A model generated the notes under the pieces. The model saw nothing but the letters and a program-made list of their open reading frames with translations, was not told the DNA's origin and did not search any database. From positions 434,001 through 498,000 of the forward strand of contig VDMD01000014.1 in NCBI GenBank assembly GCA_007026445.1: DNA of 64,000 nt, given 5' to 3'. A program made the translations under genes and the position numbers. Source of the stretch: Schizophyllum amplum. Taxonomy: Eukaryota; Basidiomycota; Agaricomycetes; Agaricales; Schizophyllaceae. Every line of letters begins with the position of its first letter. Position 1 is the first letter of the stretch. This document shows positions 22,042-33,611 of this stretch, piece after piece.

Positions 22042-23852
22042 CTAGACACCTATCAAAATCCATGCCGGTTCACCGCCTATAACATCACGTGAGCAGTATA
22101 TCATGCAAATCAGCGGCGACGGGCTCCCCGGTGCATCGTCCGTAAGTTGATCCTCGGGCGTGGTCGCGCGTGAGCTGTCTGAAGTGGTGCTGCGTGAGCT
22201 GGCGGGCGATTTCCGTGCCAATGATCGCTGTACCTGGTTCTTCGAGCGTAGCGACCATATGTTGTTCTTCGAGCGTAGCGACCGTATGTTGTTCTTCAGG
22301 TGTGTCCGCCATGGACATGTTGTTCATAAGACCGCCCTCCTCCTGTTCCTCGGGCGTCTCCTGCATCTGCTCCTCGGGTGTCTCCTGCGTCTGCTCCTCG
22401 GGCGTCTCCTGCATCTGCTCCTCGGGTGTCTCCTCCGTTTCCTCCTCGGGTGTCTGCTCCATCTGCTGTTCTTCAGGCGTTTCGGGCGTTGACGCAGAAC
22501 TAGATGGAGCGGGTGTAGACACAAAGAACGCAGGATACTTGGCGGTCAGACACTCCATGAGCCTGCGTGCCGCCCGAGTTTCGGGTGGATCCCATATCAC
22601 GACGCCGTTCCCATTGCAACGTAGACACTCGACGTACGGATCTGCGTCGAATTGATAGAGCTCGTCGCCCTGCTCAAGCGGTGCGACTGCGTCACGCGCG
22701 GTCAGGACAAATGTCTTCCAATTGCCTGTGAGCCTCGTTCAGTCATAAGTAGTACGGGAGATTGATCACACGCACATTCCTCAATATTTCGCGTGTAGTC
22801 AAGGCCTGAGGTGAAGGACCAAAAGTCAGCGAGGTACTCATCGCCGTACCCGCCGGTGGTGTGGGGGAGCAGGAAGCCGGGGGTGATCATGCGGATGGCG
22901 GCGCGGTCGAAGGTGGGGCAGCGCCAGAGGACGAGCGCGGCGCCCCGGGGCTGGGTACGCTTCGCGTGCTCGGCGAGGGCGACGATGAGCCGCGAGATGT
23001 GCAGGATGTTGAACATGTGGTCCTCCCAGTACAAGTCGCGGCAGGCGATGAGAAAGACGGAGTGCCAGAGGAAGTGGGAGATGTAGATGAGGGGGAGGCG
23101 GTACACGACGGGGAGCCTGAAGCTGCTGCCGTCCTGGAGGTGGATAGTGGGGTAATTGTTGTCGGAGGTGATGGTGCACGCGTTGCGCTTCAGGTCGGCG
23201 AGGAAGGAGGCGGGGGTGTAGTGGGGGTGGGTTTCGGCGGAGTAAAAGTCGAGCTCGTCGGGATGCCGCCAGGGAGCTGGGGAATTCGTTAGCACTATAC
23301 AGGGCCTGGCTGCGGAGACTCTGCGCCCGCTCTGGGGGATCACACCAGTCGAGTAGAGGCGACGCGAAGTGGTCGCCCAATGGCGAGTGAGTGGCGCTCG
23401 ATGTGCGAGCGCGTCGCGGCACGCGCTAGGCACGAGCCCGTGTCGTTCCGAAGGTCGAGAGAGATGAGATGCCTCGTGCCGTCGAGTCTACGCTCGATGG
23501 CGAGGCTAGGGGGACCTCCTCCCTACACTCGCTGCCCAAGGCCTCTCCCTCAGGAGGCTCGTAGAACAGACGGTGAGTGTATAAGTAGAAGAAGGTGATA
23601 TTCCCGATGCGGCAGGCCGGCAAGGCCTCCGCTCTATCTAATCTAATCTAGCGTCGTGTAAGTACAATGCGAATGTAGGTATGTTCAAGCGGGCCTCGAG
23701 AGTACGAGCAGCGGGATCATAGCAGATTCCCACACTGGCTTGCGGGGCGTACCATTGTCATTCGGATGGTGACTGCGCTTGACCCTCCGCGTCCCGCGCA
23801 CGGGGAACGGTTCCCCCAGAGCACTGTGGGCATCGCGCTTGCGCAAGTTCAT
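22042..23852 (-). CDS. Unknown-function repeat-borne gene, copy A3 (409 aa), LTR in intron 1
   Basis: Minus strand, exons 23852-23753, 23276-22776, 22725-22234 and 22178-22042 (410 codons). Exons 1-3 match copy A2, with a longer acidic PEEQ-repeat run in exon 3. The last exon is shortened: about 0.3 kb present in A2 is missing, joining the PEDQLTDDAPG segment to a different end. Intron 1 has grown from 48 to 476 bp by insertion of a solo LTR, but its GTACGC donor, GCTAAC branch point and CCCCAG acceptor remain, so splicing could still work. The gene is head-to-head with the long paralogue at 25,077. Function unknown. Confidence 0.62.
23311..23734. mobile_element. Solo LTR of an LTR retrotransposon (424 bp)
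   Basis: An insertion absent from A1 and A2 starts TGCGGAGACT and ends TTCCCACA, i.e. TG...CA termini. It is flanked by CTGGC on both sides (23,306-23,310 and 23,735-23,739), while the uninterrupted copies have a single CTGGC. No internal retroelement coding sequence is present. A TATA-like GTATAAGTAG lies near 23,580. These are the marks of a solo LTR left after LTR-LTR recombination. Superfamily cannot be told. Confidence 0.85.
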
Positions 23853-24369
23853 GCTGGATAAGTAAAGGTGAAGTTCGATCCAAAAGCACGCGATCGAGGA
23901 CCGCGGCGCTGCGAGTCCAGTGATCGAGATTCTGCTCTCTCCCGTCGACAAGCCGCATCCGACGACCGACACCCTCCTCCATCTCATTCCCCTCCCTTCG
24001 ACCACACTCACGACCAACCCCTCCTCTGATCAGCATCAGTCCCCCTCGCCTCAACGTCCCTGCACTTCCCTCGCGTCTACGCCCCGCCCCTCTCACCCTC
24101 CGTTCCCCTCCCCTTCGCCCCCCTCCTCGCTCCTGCAAACTCGCAAAGGCATAAACGCAACTTCTATTGTAGTCAGTCTACCTACTGCGTTACTATCGTA
24201 TTGACACACCTCCGTCTACCTCTACACTCCTCCGTCTCCCTCACCGCCCCACTTGCCTTCGTGAACGGCTCCTTCTACGCACCATCCCAGTCCGAACACG
24301 CCCCCCTCGCATGCATCCCCCCCTTCGCATACGTCCCCCTCCCCCTCCCGTAAAAGTGCCCGCTCGACC

Positions 24370-24600
24370 TCGTCAATCAACCCCCTCGTAAACCGACCAC
24401 CCCCCTCGTAAAATCAGCCCCCCTCGTAGACCTAACTCCTCCTCCCGCATATGTCCCCCTTCGCGTACAATCTCCTTCCCCCACCCTCATAAACTCGAAC
24501 CCCCCTTCTTAGAATCAAACCCCCCTTCGTAGAGTCAACCCGCCCCCTCGTAGAATCAACCCGCCCCCTCGTAGAATCAACCCCCCTTCGTAGAATCAAC
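24370..24600. repeat. C-rich tandem repeat at the right edge of copy A3
   Basis: Same repeat as 1975-2165; the large-unit homology stops at its end. Confidence 0.8.
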
Positions 24601-25076
24601 ACGCTTTTCGTGGCTAGACCAGACTGAGCATCTTTCAAGGCTTTTTCGGCTCCTATGCGAGACACAGCCAGATTTTTCGGTATGAAAGTTTGTGCAGAGC
24701 ATCGAAGAGGGCTCGGAACGAGCCGACCGCTTGGATCATGATGGTTCGGAGCAAAAGGCATCCCTAAACAACAAGCATACATGACAACGACAGCGGGACA
24801 ATACTCCAAAAGCACGACCTCTTAAGAGAGCCTCCGGCCCGACCACCCGGCCCTCCTCACCGTGTCCCCTCGCCCTTCTCGACATCGGTAGCAGCTATTT
24901 ACTTCGTTCTTTTTCTCAGTCAATTATCTAGACTTCACTATGTGCTTACTGTATACCAGGACGCTGCCGACAAAGCTGCGGGGCACCGTTCGCATATTCT
25001 CATGATTTTCAGCTTTTTGATTTGCGATCGTATGTTTTTGGATCGACGACGTGAACGCCCCCCACCTCGTTCCAGT
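24601..25076. other. Unique upstream region of the long paralogue
   Basis: 476 bp of single-copy sequence between the end of the repeat and the start codon at 25,077. It should hold the promoter of the plus-strand gene. I see no clear TATA box and no other gene. Confidence 0.5.
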
Positions 25077-28000
25077 ATGAACTTGCGCAAGCGCGAAAGC
25101 CAGAGTGCTTTGGGGGACTCGTACGGGACGCGGAGGGTCAAGCGCCGTCTCAATGTGCCCTCGGGGCACTGTGACAATGGTGCGCTCCGCAAGCCAAATC
25201 CATTGTATGTGATCTAACAGATTGCCCAGCTCCCTGGAGGCACCCCGACGAGCTCGAATTTTACTCCGCCAAGACCCACCCCCACTACACCGCCGCCTCC
25301 GTCGTTGCCGATCTAAAGCGCAACGCGTGCAACATCACCTGTGCCAACAAGTACTCCACCATCCACCTCCAGGACGGCAGCAGCGTTAGGCTCCCCGCCG
25401 TGTACCGCCTTCCCCTCATCTATATCTCGCACTTTCTCTGGCACTCCGTCTTCCTCGTCGCCTGCTGCGACCAGCCCTGGGAGGAGCACATGTTCAACAT
25501 CCTCCATATCTCGCGCCTCATCGTCGCCCTCGCCGAGCACGCGAAGCGCACCGAGCCTCGGGGCGAGGCGCTCGCCATCTGGCGCTGCCCCACCTTCGAC
25601 CGCGCTGTAATCCGCATGACCACCTCCGGCTTCCTGCTCCCGCACAGCACCGGCGGATACGGCGACGAGTACCTCGCCGACTTTTGGGGCTGTACCTCAG
25701 GCTTCGACTATACGCGGAAGATTGACGAAGGTGCGTGTTCTCAATGCCCCCTACTATCCATGACTGAGCGACGCACACAGGTAACTGGAAGGCGTGGGTG
25801 ACGACCGCGCGCGACGGGATCGCACCGCTTGAGGAGGGCGACGAGCTTTATCACTTTGACGCGGCGCCGTATGTCGAGTGTTTGCGATGCGATGGACACG
25901 GGGTCATGATATGGGGTCCAGCTAGGACTAGGGCGGCACGCAAGCTCATGGAACGTCTGACCGTGAAGTATCCCGCGTTATTTGTGTCTACGCCCGCTCC
26001 ATCTAGCTCTGCGTCAACGCCCGCCCCGCCGACATCTGCGCCAACGCCCGAAGCTCAACAGATGGTGGATACACCTGAGGACCAAAAGATGGAGGATGCA
26101 TCTGAGGAACAACATATGGTCGCCACGCTTGAAGAACCAGGTAGCGAGATCATTGGCACAGAGATCGTCCGCAAGCTCACCCATAACGACTTCAGGCAGC
26201 TCACCCAAAACGTCATCAGGCAGCTCACGCACGACTACGCCCGAGGATCAACTCATGGACGATGCACCGGGGAGCCCACGCCACACACCCGGAGGCCCAC
26301 GCGCAAACACACCCGATGGTAATGACTCACGAGTTCATCGCCCCGCGCATAGATCCCCTGCTCGCAGAGGCACAGATTTCGACTCCAGCCATGGCCATTC
26401 ATCCCGCGATGGTCGTCCATCCCGTGATAACCGTGCATCCCGCGAGAACCATCCATCCCTCAACGACCATCCATCTCGCCGTGATCGTCCATCCTGCGAG
26501 GACCATCCATCAGCATCCCGCAACGACCATCCATCCCGCGGGCTCGTCGATGAGCGGACTCAGACGAACAATGTATATCCAGTGCAGCGAATACCCCGAA
26601 TTGATCTCCGCCAAATGATGAAGTCTCGGTCTGGCAGATCGGCGCAGGGTCAGCCTAGCGGATCGGCGCAGTCCCAGTCTAGCGCATCGGCGCAGCGTCA
26701 GCCCAGCGGATCGGCGCAGCTTCAGAAGCACGCATCGGCGCAGCGTCAGCTTAGCGAATCGGCGCAGCTTCAGAAGCAGGCAATGGCCCAGCCTCAGCCT
26801 CACGGATCGGCGCAACCGCAGCCTCACGGATCGGCCCACCCTCAGCCTCAGACACCGGCCCCGCCGCAGCCTCGCGCATCGACGCAGCCTCAGGCTCACG
26901 GATCGGCCCACCCTCAGCCCCACAAATCGGCGCAACAGCAGCCTTGCGAGTCGGCGCAGCTTCAGCCTCGCTCATCAACGCAGCTTCAGCCTCACCAAAT
27001 GGCCCAGTCTCATCCTCGCGAACCAGCGCAGCCCCAACCTAGCGGATCGACGCAGCCCCAGCCTCACGAATCGGCCCCGCCTCAGCCTCACCCATCGGCC
27101 CAGCGTCAGCCTAGCGGATCGGCGCAGTCTCAACCTTGTGCATCGGCACAGCCTCAGCCTCACGGCTCGGCGCAGCCTCAGCCTGGCACATCAGACCGAC
27201 CTCAGCTCCAGCGCGCATCGATTCAGCCTCAGGCTCGCGAACCGGCGCAACCCCAGCCCCATAAATCGGCGCAGCCGCAGCCTCACGGATCGGCCCACCC
27301 TCAGCCTCACGGATCGGCGCAGCCCTACCCTAGCGGATCGGCGCAGCGTCAGCCTAGCGGATCGGCGCAGCTTCAGAAGCACGCAATGGCCCAGCCTCAG
27401 CCTCACGGATCGGCGCAACCGCAGCCTCGCGCATCGACGCAGCCTCAGGCTCACGGATCGGCCCACCCTCAGCCTCACAAATCGGCGCAACCGCAGCCTT
27501 GCAAATCGGCCCACCCTCAGCCTCACAAATCAGCGCAACCGCAGCCTCGCCCATCGGCGCAGCTTCAGCCTCATGCATCAGTGCAGTCTCAGCCTAGCGG
27601 ATCGGCACAGCCTCAGGCTCACACATCGGCCCACCCCAACTCTCACAAGGAGAGCCTACCCAACTTTCACAAAGAGAGCCTACCGCCGCCGCCGCCCAAA
27701 GAAAGCCTTCCGCCGCCACGGTTGTATCGTTCCAATGCACACGGACTACTGCTCGCGCGCCATATCATCCCCGCGCCGGCGTTTGTGTCGCCGCCGACGC
27801 CCTCCCCGCCGGCATTGGCATCGCCGCCCGGACCTGCGTCGCCGCCCAAATCTGCGTCGCCGCCCGAATCTGCGCCACCACCGGAGGAGCGAATGGGGAA
27901 TACGCCTGAGGAGTCGGGGAATACGCCTGAGGAGCCAGGTAACGCGATTGTCGCATCCCGCTCGAAGACGTGCCTCCCTCTCGAGGGTGCGCTAACGGAG

Positions 28001-29448
28001 TTGTTAGCGGGGCCCTCCAGAACATCGCAGCCATCCTCCAGAACTTCGCCGCCTTCCTCCAGACCGTCACCGCGCTCCTCCAGCACGTGGCTGTTGTCAG
28101 GGCCTTCCAGCACGTCACCGCTCTCCTCACCGGTACCAGGACGTACGTCTATGCCTGGGGAACAGATGGATAATACACCAGAGGAACGGGTGGATGATAC
28201 ACCCGAGGAACGCATGGATGATACACCCGATGAACGGATGGATGATGCACCAGAAGGTAACGAAATCATGGTCTCTCTCATGAAGTCCCCTGCTCACATG
28301 AAGCTGTGCTCACAGAGTCGCCTGAGGGTACGAGTACTCCCCGCGGAGCCGGCGATGTTCATACACCCCGCGGAGCCAGCAATGTTCGTACTCCCCGCAA
28401 AGCGAGCGATGTTCATACTCCTCGCGGAGCCAGCGATATTCATACATCTCCCGGGCCTGTCGCGCAGACGAGAGGGGGTGGGAGTGTGCGGACAAGAGCG
28501 GGTGGGAGGATTGGTGATGGGAGGACTGGTGATGGTATCGACGGCCTCGAAGGGATGCCAGCGTCTGAAGGGATGCCGGCGTTTGAAGGGATGTCGGCGA
28601 CTGTTCCAGCGCTTACAGGTCCGGCGCAACCTGGTTGTCCGGCTCAGCCTGGTTCTCACCAATCCGCCCACGAAGAGAGCTTCCCACCTCGGGAACAGCC
28701 TACACCACGAGAACGACCTGCACCACGAGAAAGACCTGCAACACGGGAACGGCCTGCATCCCAACAATTGGACCCGTGCCACCTCTCCCCGACCAAGGCC
28801 GAACCCACATCCGAGTGGGAAGTGGACAGCGCGGCCTGGTCCCCACCTCCCAACACCTCCGAAGCCGAGCGCTTCCGCCAGCAGGCCGGATCGTCGCAGA
28901 AGTCGCCGCGGACATCCTCCGCAGACCTCCGCCAGGAGATCCAGCGGCTGCAGAACGAGCTGCATGCCGAGCGCGCCGAGTGTCTCGAGGAAAGCCGGCG
29001 GCGTCACGAAGAAACCCAGCGGCTGCAGGACGAGCTGCACGCCCAGCACGCCGCGCACCTCGAGGAGAGCCGCCGACACCGCGAGGAGACCCAGCGGCTG
29101 CAGGACGAGCATCGCGCGGAGACTCAGCGGCTGCAGGGCGAGTTGCGCGCAGAGACCCAGCGGCTGCAAAGCGAGCTGCACGCGGAGACCCAGCGGCTGC
29201 ACGCCGAGCGCGCCGCGCGCCTGCAGGCGATGCAGGAGAACGTGCAGCTGCAGGCGAGCGCGCACCAGGAGTACTGCGTGCTGGCGGAGCGCGAGCGGCA
29301 GGCGGGGGAGGAGCGGGACAGGCGCCACGCGGAGGAGCTGGCGCAGGTGCTCCGTGACGCGGCGGCGCGGGAGGAGCGACGCATGAGGCCCTTCGTGCCG
29401 TTGCAGTCGGGATCTCGTGGTGGAGTACCGGGTCCTGCGCTTACATGA
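25077..29448 (+). CDS. Long paralogue of the repeat-borne gene: unknown domain, Gln/Pro repeat, coiled coil (1,385 aa)
   Basis: Exons 25077-25179, 25230-25730, 25781-26140, 26196-28256 and 28316-29448 (1,386 codons). Introns of 50, 50, 55 and 59 bp have donors GTGCGC, GTGCGT, GTAGCG and GTAACG; a 79-bp alternative for intron 3 ending at 26,219 also keeps frame. Residues about 1-320 match the repeat-borne copies (SHFLWHSVFLVACC, WRCPTFDRAVIRM, a CLRC pair). About 466-806 is some 40 copies of an eight-residue unit like SAQPQPHG, with a strict 24-bp period. Then come a Pro/Ser segment, acidic PEERMDDT repeats, and RE-P repeats. Residues about 1,210-1,350 are heptad-rich with repeated ETQRLQ, a likely coiled coil. 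I do not recognise the N-terminal domain. The architecture suggests a self-associating scaffold, but that is inference. Confidence 0.7.
26640..27640 (+). repeat. Coding minisatellite, 24 bp x about 41
   Basis: Uninterrupted 24-bp period, consensus near GCGCAGCCTCAGCCTCACGG, encoding eight residues (Ser-Ala-x-Pro/Arg-Gln-Pro-x-Gly/Ser). No frame break in about 1 kb. The short copies A1-A3 lack it entirely. Confidence 0.93.
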
Positions 29449-29835
29449 CATTTTCCTCTCGGGTATGATGAGACTGAAGGTGAAGTTGAATTGGTGTTAT
29501 AACAGTTGACCGTGTTGCTAGCTATGTTCTTTTGCCGCTTTCCGAATTCTCGACTCAGGCGACGATTAGAGACGCGCTTGGGGCCTTGGGCGAGAAATAT
29601 ATGATTTGCTTGAAGCAAGGCTTGGTCGTGTTTTTGTAGTGTTGTCTCGCATAACTTACTCTTCGTCGTTGTCGTGCTATGCTTGATATTTTAGAGTCTT
29701 TTGTACTTATTTTCGAGCATGATGCATGAATGCATGAAGGATAAAATCGTGAAGGTTTGCGAGGAACCGGGCCGATATGTTTTCCGCATCGGTACTTGTA
29801 ACCCCAGTGTAACCCCTCGTTCAACTCGCCTCACC
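29449..29835. other. Intergenic, 387 bp
   Basis: Between the coiled-coil gene and PTPA. I see no gene or structured element. Confidence 0.5.
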
Positions 29836-31738
29836 ATGTCGTCCCGACTCCCCCAACTGCGCGAGGTCCCCATATCGACGGTGGAACGGCTCCCCGAGCT
29901 GCCGTCGCAGAAAATCAAGAGCGATCACGACATAGAGACCTGGAGGACGACGCGATCGTACTACGACTTCTCCCTCTTCATCCGGCGCCTATGCGAGAGC
30001 GTCGTCGGGAGGACGCTGCCTTATGAACCACAGGAGACTTCTGAGGTGCGCTAGGACCGCGCTGGATGATATGGTACTAAAGCTTACCGCCCAGGCAGTC
30101 TCGAGCGTCTTGAGCTTGCTCGAGACCTTGGATGGATGGATTGACGAGATCCCCCCGCAGGACTCGCCACAGCGCTTTGGGAACCTCGCCTTCAGGACGT
30201 GGGGGAAGCGGCTCGAGGAGGTGCGTGTGCTGTATAATGGATCGGGATGCTTGCTGACCGCCGGACTTGCAGAACGCCAGCGCACTGCTCGCCATCCCTG
30301 CCCCCTCCCCCCTCGTCCCGCATATCCTACCGTACTTCCTCACATCCTTCGGCTCGTTTGTGCGCATGGACTATGGTACCGGGCACGAGGCCTCGTTTGC
30401 AATGTTCCTCGCCTGCTTGACGTTGACGCGGGTCTTCGAGGTGCGTCGTCCCCGTGCCACCAAATCAGGACAGTAACACTCCAATTCCGCAAGCCAGAAG
30501 AAGAAGAAGAGCGGCAGCTTGTCTTTCTCGTACTCATGCGATACCTCAAGCTCTGCTGGAGACTGCAGGACGTGTATCGGTGCGCACGTCACGGTTTCGA
30601 GGCGCTCTCTTCGCTAACAACAGGGCACAGACTCGAACCCGCGGGCAGCCACGGCGTCTGGGGCCTCGACGACTCGTGCTTCCTGCCGTACATATTCGGC
30701 AGCGCGCAGTTGAGAGGTGAGTAGTGAATGCATATGTGCCGGACCTTCGTCTCACCTCAATTCCCCAGACCAGACGGAGATTCCCGTCGACGCCGTCCTC
30801 GGGTATCCCCTCCCTCCCACGAACCTCTACTTCATGGCCATCATGCGGATACACGAGGTCAAGCATGGTGAGTGATGCGCGAGAGGCGGGCGGCTTCAGA
30901 ATCTAAACACCCCCCAGGTCCTTTCTACGAACACTCCTCCCAGCTGCACGCCATCGCGACCGGTGTGCAGGCGTGGTCGAAGGTGCATACGGGGCTTTTG
31001 AAGATGTTTGAGGTGAGTGAAGGACTGAATCCCCTGCACGAGGGACTGAATCCCCTGCACGAGGGACTGAATCCCCTGCATGAGGGACTGTATCCCCTTC
31101 ACGTCCCTCACTAAGCTGAACTTTCCCCACAGGCAGAGGTGCTCGGCAAGCGCGTCGTCGTTCAGCACATCCCGCTCGGGGGTATTATGGAGTGGGAGCC
31201 GGTGTCGTCAGCTGCAAATCCGGACTCGTCGGCTGGGAATTTAGCTTTGGCGGCTGCTAATACGGCGTCGTCGGCTGCGAGTCCGGCCTCGTTGTCCAAG
31301 AGTTCAGCCTCGTCGTCCAAGAGTTCAGCCTCGTCGTCTGCGCACCCGGGACCGACGGCTGCTCCATGGGCCACCGCAGCAGCCGCGATTGCGCCTCCCT
31401 CAACATCTAAGGGCAACAGCACCGCGGTTCCAGCTTCTGCGACTGCACAAGCGCCAACAGCCGCGCCATGGGCATCTCGAAGTCCAGCATCTGCCCCATG
31501 GGCATCTCAGAGTTCAATGACTGCACAAGGTCTGACAGCCGCACCATGGACGTCTCAAGCGGCAACGACCGCCCCACGCGCAACCAGCCGTGCGCCCCAG
31601 GCCGCCGAGTGCGCGTCCTGTGCTGCACCTACGGTCGCGCCGTGGGCCTTACCGCCGCCGGCGCGGACCACGGGGGCGGCGGCGACGCGTAGTGCTGGTG
31701 CATCAAGCGTGGAGGATACGATTGCGGAGGATGGCTAA
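29836..31738 (+). CDS. RRD1: PTPA-type PP2A activator / peptidyl-prolyl isomerase (RRD1-like, 491 aa)
   Basis: Exons 29836-30045, 30095-30220, 30273-30440, 30494-30579, 30631-30716, 30769-30867, 30918-31012 and 31133-31738. The family's phosphotyrosyl phosphatase activators assemble and activate protein phosphatase 2A and have prolyl isomerase activity. The hallmark FGSFVRMDYGTGHE is at about 138-151, GSHGVWGLDD follows, then FGSAQLRGDQTEIP and LYFMAIMRIHEVKHG. The conserved fold ends near GGIMEWEP (about 312). The remaining 170 or so residues are an Ala/Ser/Thr-rich tail unlike animal PTPA; Rrd1-type fungal proteins often carry such extensions. RRD1 rather than RRD2 is inferred from the tail. 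Intron 7 is 120 bp because of a 21-bp minisatellite. Confidence 0.9.
31023..31100. repeat. 21-bp minisatellite inside PTPA intron 7
   Basis: Four copies of GAATCCCCTGCACGAGGGACT, the last degenerate (TATCCCCTTCACG). Confidence 0.9.
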
Positions 31739-32035
31739 AGGGAAGGCGGGATTTGGAAAGGCTAGCGTTGTGGATTGAATCCTTGTTCAGCCTTGTCATT
31801 TGGCTGCTGTACAGCCATGTGCTCCTGTAGAAGACTTGTACTGTATGATATATAAGACAGTAATGATGTCCACTGGGACTGCACCACCGAGGTACTGCAT
31901 GACATTGAGATAGTGAAAAATCGAGCTTGCGAACTTCGCAAACGTGTGCGGCGTGCGCCAAAGACAGATTCCAGTCCGGCCCGACCTTCCGGCTCTCTCA
32001 GCCACTCTTGACATCCGCGCTCGTCGTCGGGCACG

Positions 32036-33182
32036 ATGATCAGGTTCATCCTCGTCCAGAACCGACAGGGGAAGACGCGTCTCTCCAAATGGTACGTCCC
32101 GTACGATGACGACGAGAAGGTGCGCTCTCCAAACCTACCCTTTGCGATCCCTTTCCTCCGCGTCGCTGTACCCTTCCCTCAATATCAGTCACCATGAGCG
32201 CCCCGTCCGATTGAACACATCGTCGGCCCCTGTGATCTGCCGTGGCGATGCTTCACTCTGAAGTCTTTGGGATATAGCCTCACTGCCAGTCGCTGGCTTT
32301 CCGTACCTCAACTCGACAATCCCCCGCAGTCTCCTCGTCTCGCCTCGAGAGTGGGTGAAGCATCACTAAACCTTGCTCGCAGGTCCGCCTCCGCGGTGAA
32401 GTGCACCGTCTAGTCGCACCCAGAGATCAGCGGCACCAGTCCAACTTTGTCGAGGTGCGTCAGCTCACGATGCGACTCCCAGCGCTTGCTGACGCATCGC
32501 TCTTCCTTCCTCCTCGTCCTGTGCTCGACGCTATGCCACCACTATCACACACGCTACGCCATCCTGTCCTTGCCTCAACTCGCCTCGTCAACCCCGCCAT
32601 TCGACCCATCTCTTCACTCCCCAGTTCCGCGCCTACAAGCTCGTCTACCGCCGCTACGCCGGCCTCTTCTTCTGCGTCTGCGTCGACGCCAACGACAACG
32701 AGCTCGCGTACCTCGAGGCCGTGCACCTCTTCGTTGAAGTCCTCGGTACGTGCCTGTTACCCGTCCGTCGAATTAATTTTGCTGACAACATACTCCTTCC
32801 TTCCTTCCTTCCTCCCCAGACTCTTTCTTCGACAACGTCTGCGAGCTCGACCTGGTGTTCAACTTCTACAAGGTGCGTTGTTGCTACCAGACTATATGCG
32901 CCCCATGCGTGTTGGGCTGTACCCTTTCGGGCCTAGGACTGTATGCGCTCAAGGAGTCTTACCACATGCGCTCCGTGCTTTGGATCCCATGCGCTCAGAA
33001 CCGGACTACATGCCTCCTACCAAGACTCCATGCCCTCCTACCAAAACCATGCGCTTGGGGCATAACTGACCGGCTTGCAGGTATACGCCATCCTGGACGA
33101 GATCTTCCTCGCGGGGGAGATCGAGGAGACGAGCAGGGATGTTGTGTTGAGCAGATTGGAGGAGCTCGAGAAACTGGAGTAG
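32036..33182 (+). CDS. AP-2 complex sigma subunit (143 aa)
   Basis: Exons 32036-32119, 32383-32454, 32625-32745, 32820-32872 and 33081-33182 (144 codons). The small sigma subunit of the AP-2 clathrin adaptor sits at the plasma membrane and binds dileucine sorting signals during endocytosis. The longin-type fold is complete: [20 protein letters not shown] at the start, [48 protein letters not shown]. The starting MIRFIL and the NFYKVY segment fit AP-2 rather than AP-1 sigma. Length equals the usual 142-143 aa. Introns of 263, 170, 74 and 208 bp are long for this region. Confidence 0.93.
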
Positions 33183-33611
33183 CGGGAGCTCGATAGACTG
33201 TAATGGTGCCATCCCGAAAGGACCTTGACGCCGGGGCATCACATTCGCGAGGAGAGCTAGCAGAGGAAGGGCGAGGAAGGGTGTTCAACATATGGTGCGT
33301 GTCGAATCTTCTATAAACGACAATGCACCTAATGCCTGACATATATAGCATACGAGCGGACCTGTATATCACCGCGCAATTGGATAGTGCTTTTGTATGT
33401 TCGCGGTGTTCAACAACCTTGTCATGACGCTGCCGCAAGCAGCAGTGCGTGATGTCGTCAACAGTCGGCGTTCTCCTCGTCGTTATCATGCAATCTTCGG
33501 GGCCCATAATTGGATTCAATATATGAGTACAGTGAGGCCAGGCTCTTCTAAACGATAACACTTCGCAGGGATTACTACCTTCAAACTTCAATCTGTCATC
33601 TCTTTTCTCAT
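33183..33611. other. Convergent intergenic region, 429 bp
   Basis: Between the 3' ends of AP-2 sigma (+) and the CsbD-like gene (-). No gene or repeat seen. Confidence 0.5.

Larger units (their letters stand above)
11246..22100. repeat. Large tandem repeat unit A2 (about 10.9 kb)
   Basis: Second copy of the unit, in direct orientation. Most non-repetitive stretches match A1 with scattered substitutions. Differences concentrate in minisatellites: two arrays (13,885-13,995 and 14,160-14,430) have no equivalent in A1, and A1 has two (2745-2825 and 3060-3165) with no equivalent here. Confidence 0.92.
22101..24600. repeat. Partial third copy of the large unit (A3)
   Basis: Homology to A1/A2 resumes after a deletion near 22,100-22,127. 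It ends inside the C-rich repeat near 24,600, where unique sequence leading to the long paralogue begins. A3 lacks a 120-150 bp segment present at about 1500-1622 in A1 and 12,736-12,891 in A2. Confidence 0.88.

Noticed and set aside
1..24600. Telomeric or rDNA array
   Set aside because: No TTAGGG-type repeats and no rRNA-like sequence were seen in the units.
25982..29386. Continuous 1,134-codon frame on the plus strand
   Set aside because: Only its part 26,196-28,256 is an exon. The start is shadowed by exon 3 in another frame, and after 28,256 the frame reads unlike protein while frame 1 reads RE-P repeats and a coiled coil, joined by a good 59-bp intron.
28294..29451. 385-codon minus-strand frame opposite the coiled coil
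   Set aside because: Antisense shadow of repetitive ETQRLQ codons; composition is Leu/Arg/His-biased and no splice or start context supports it.
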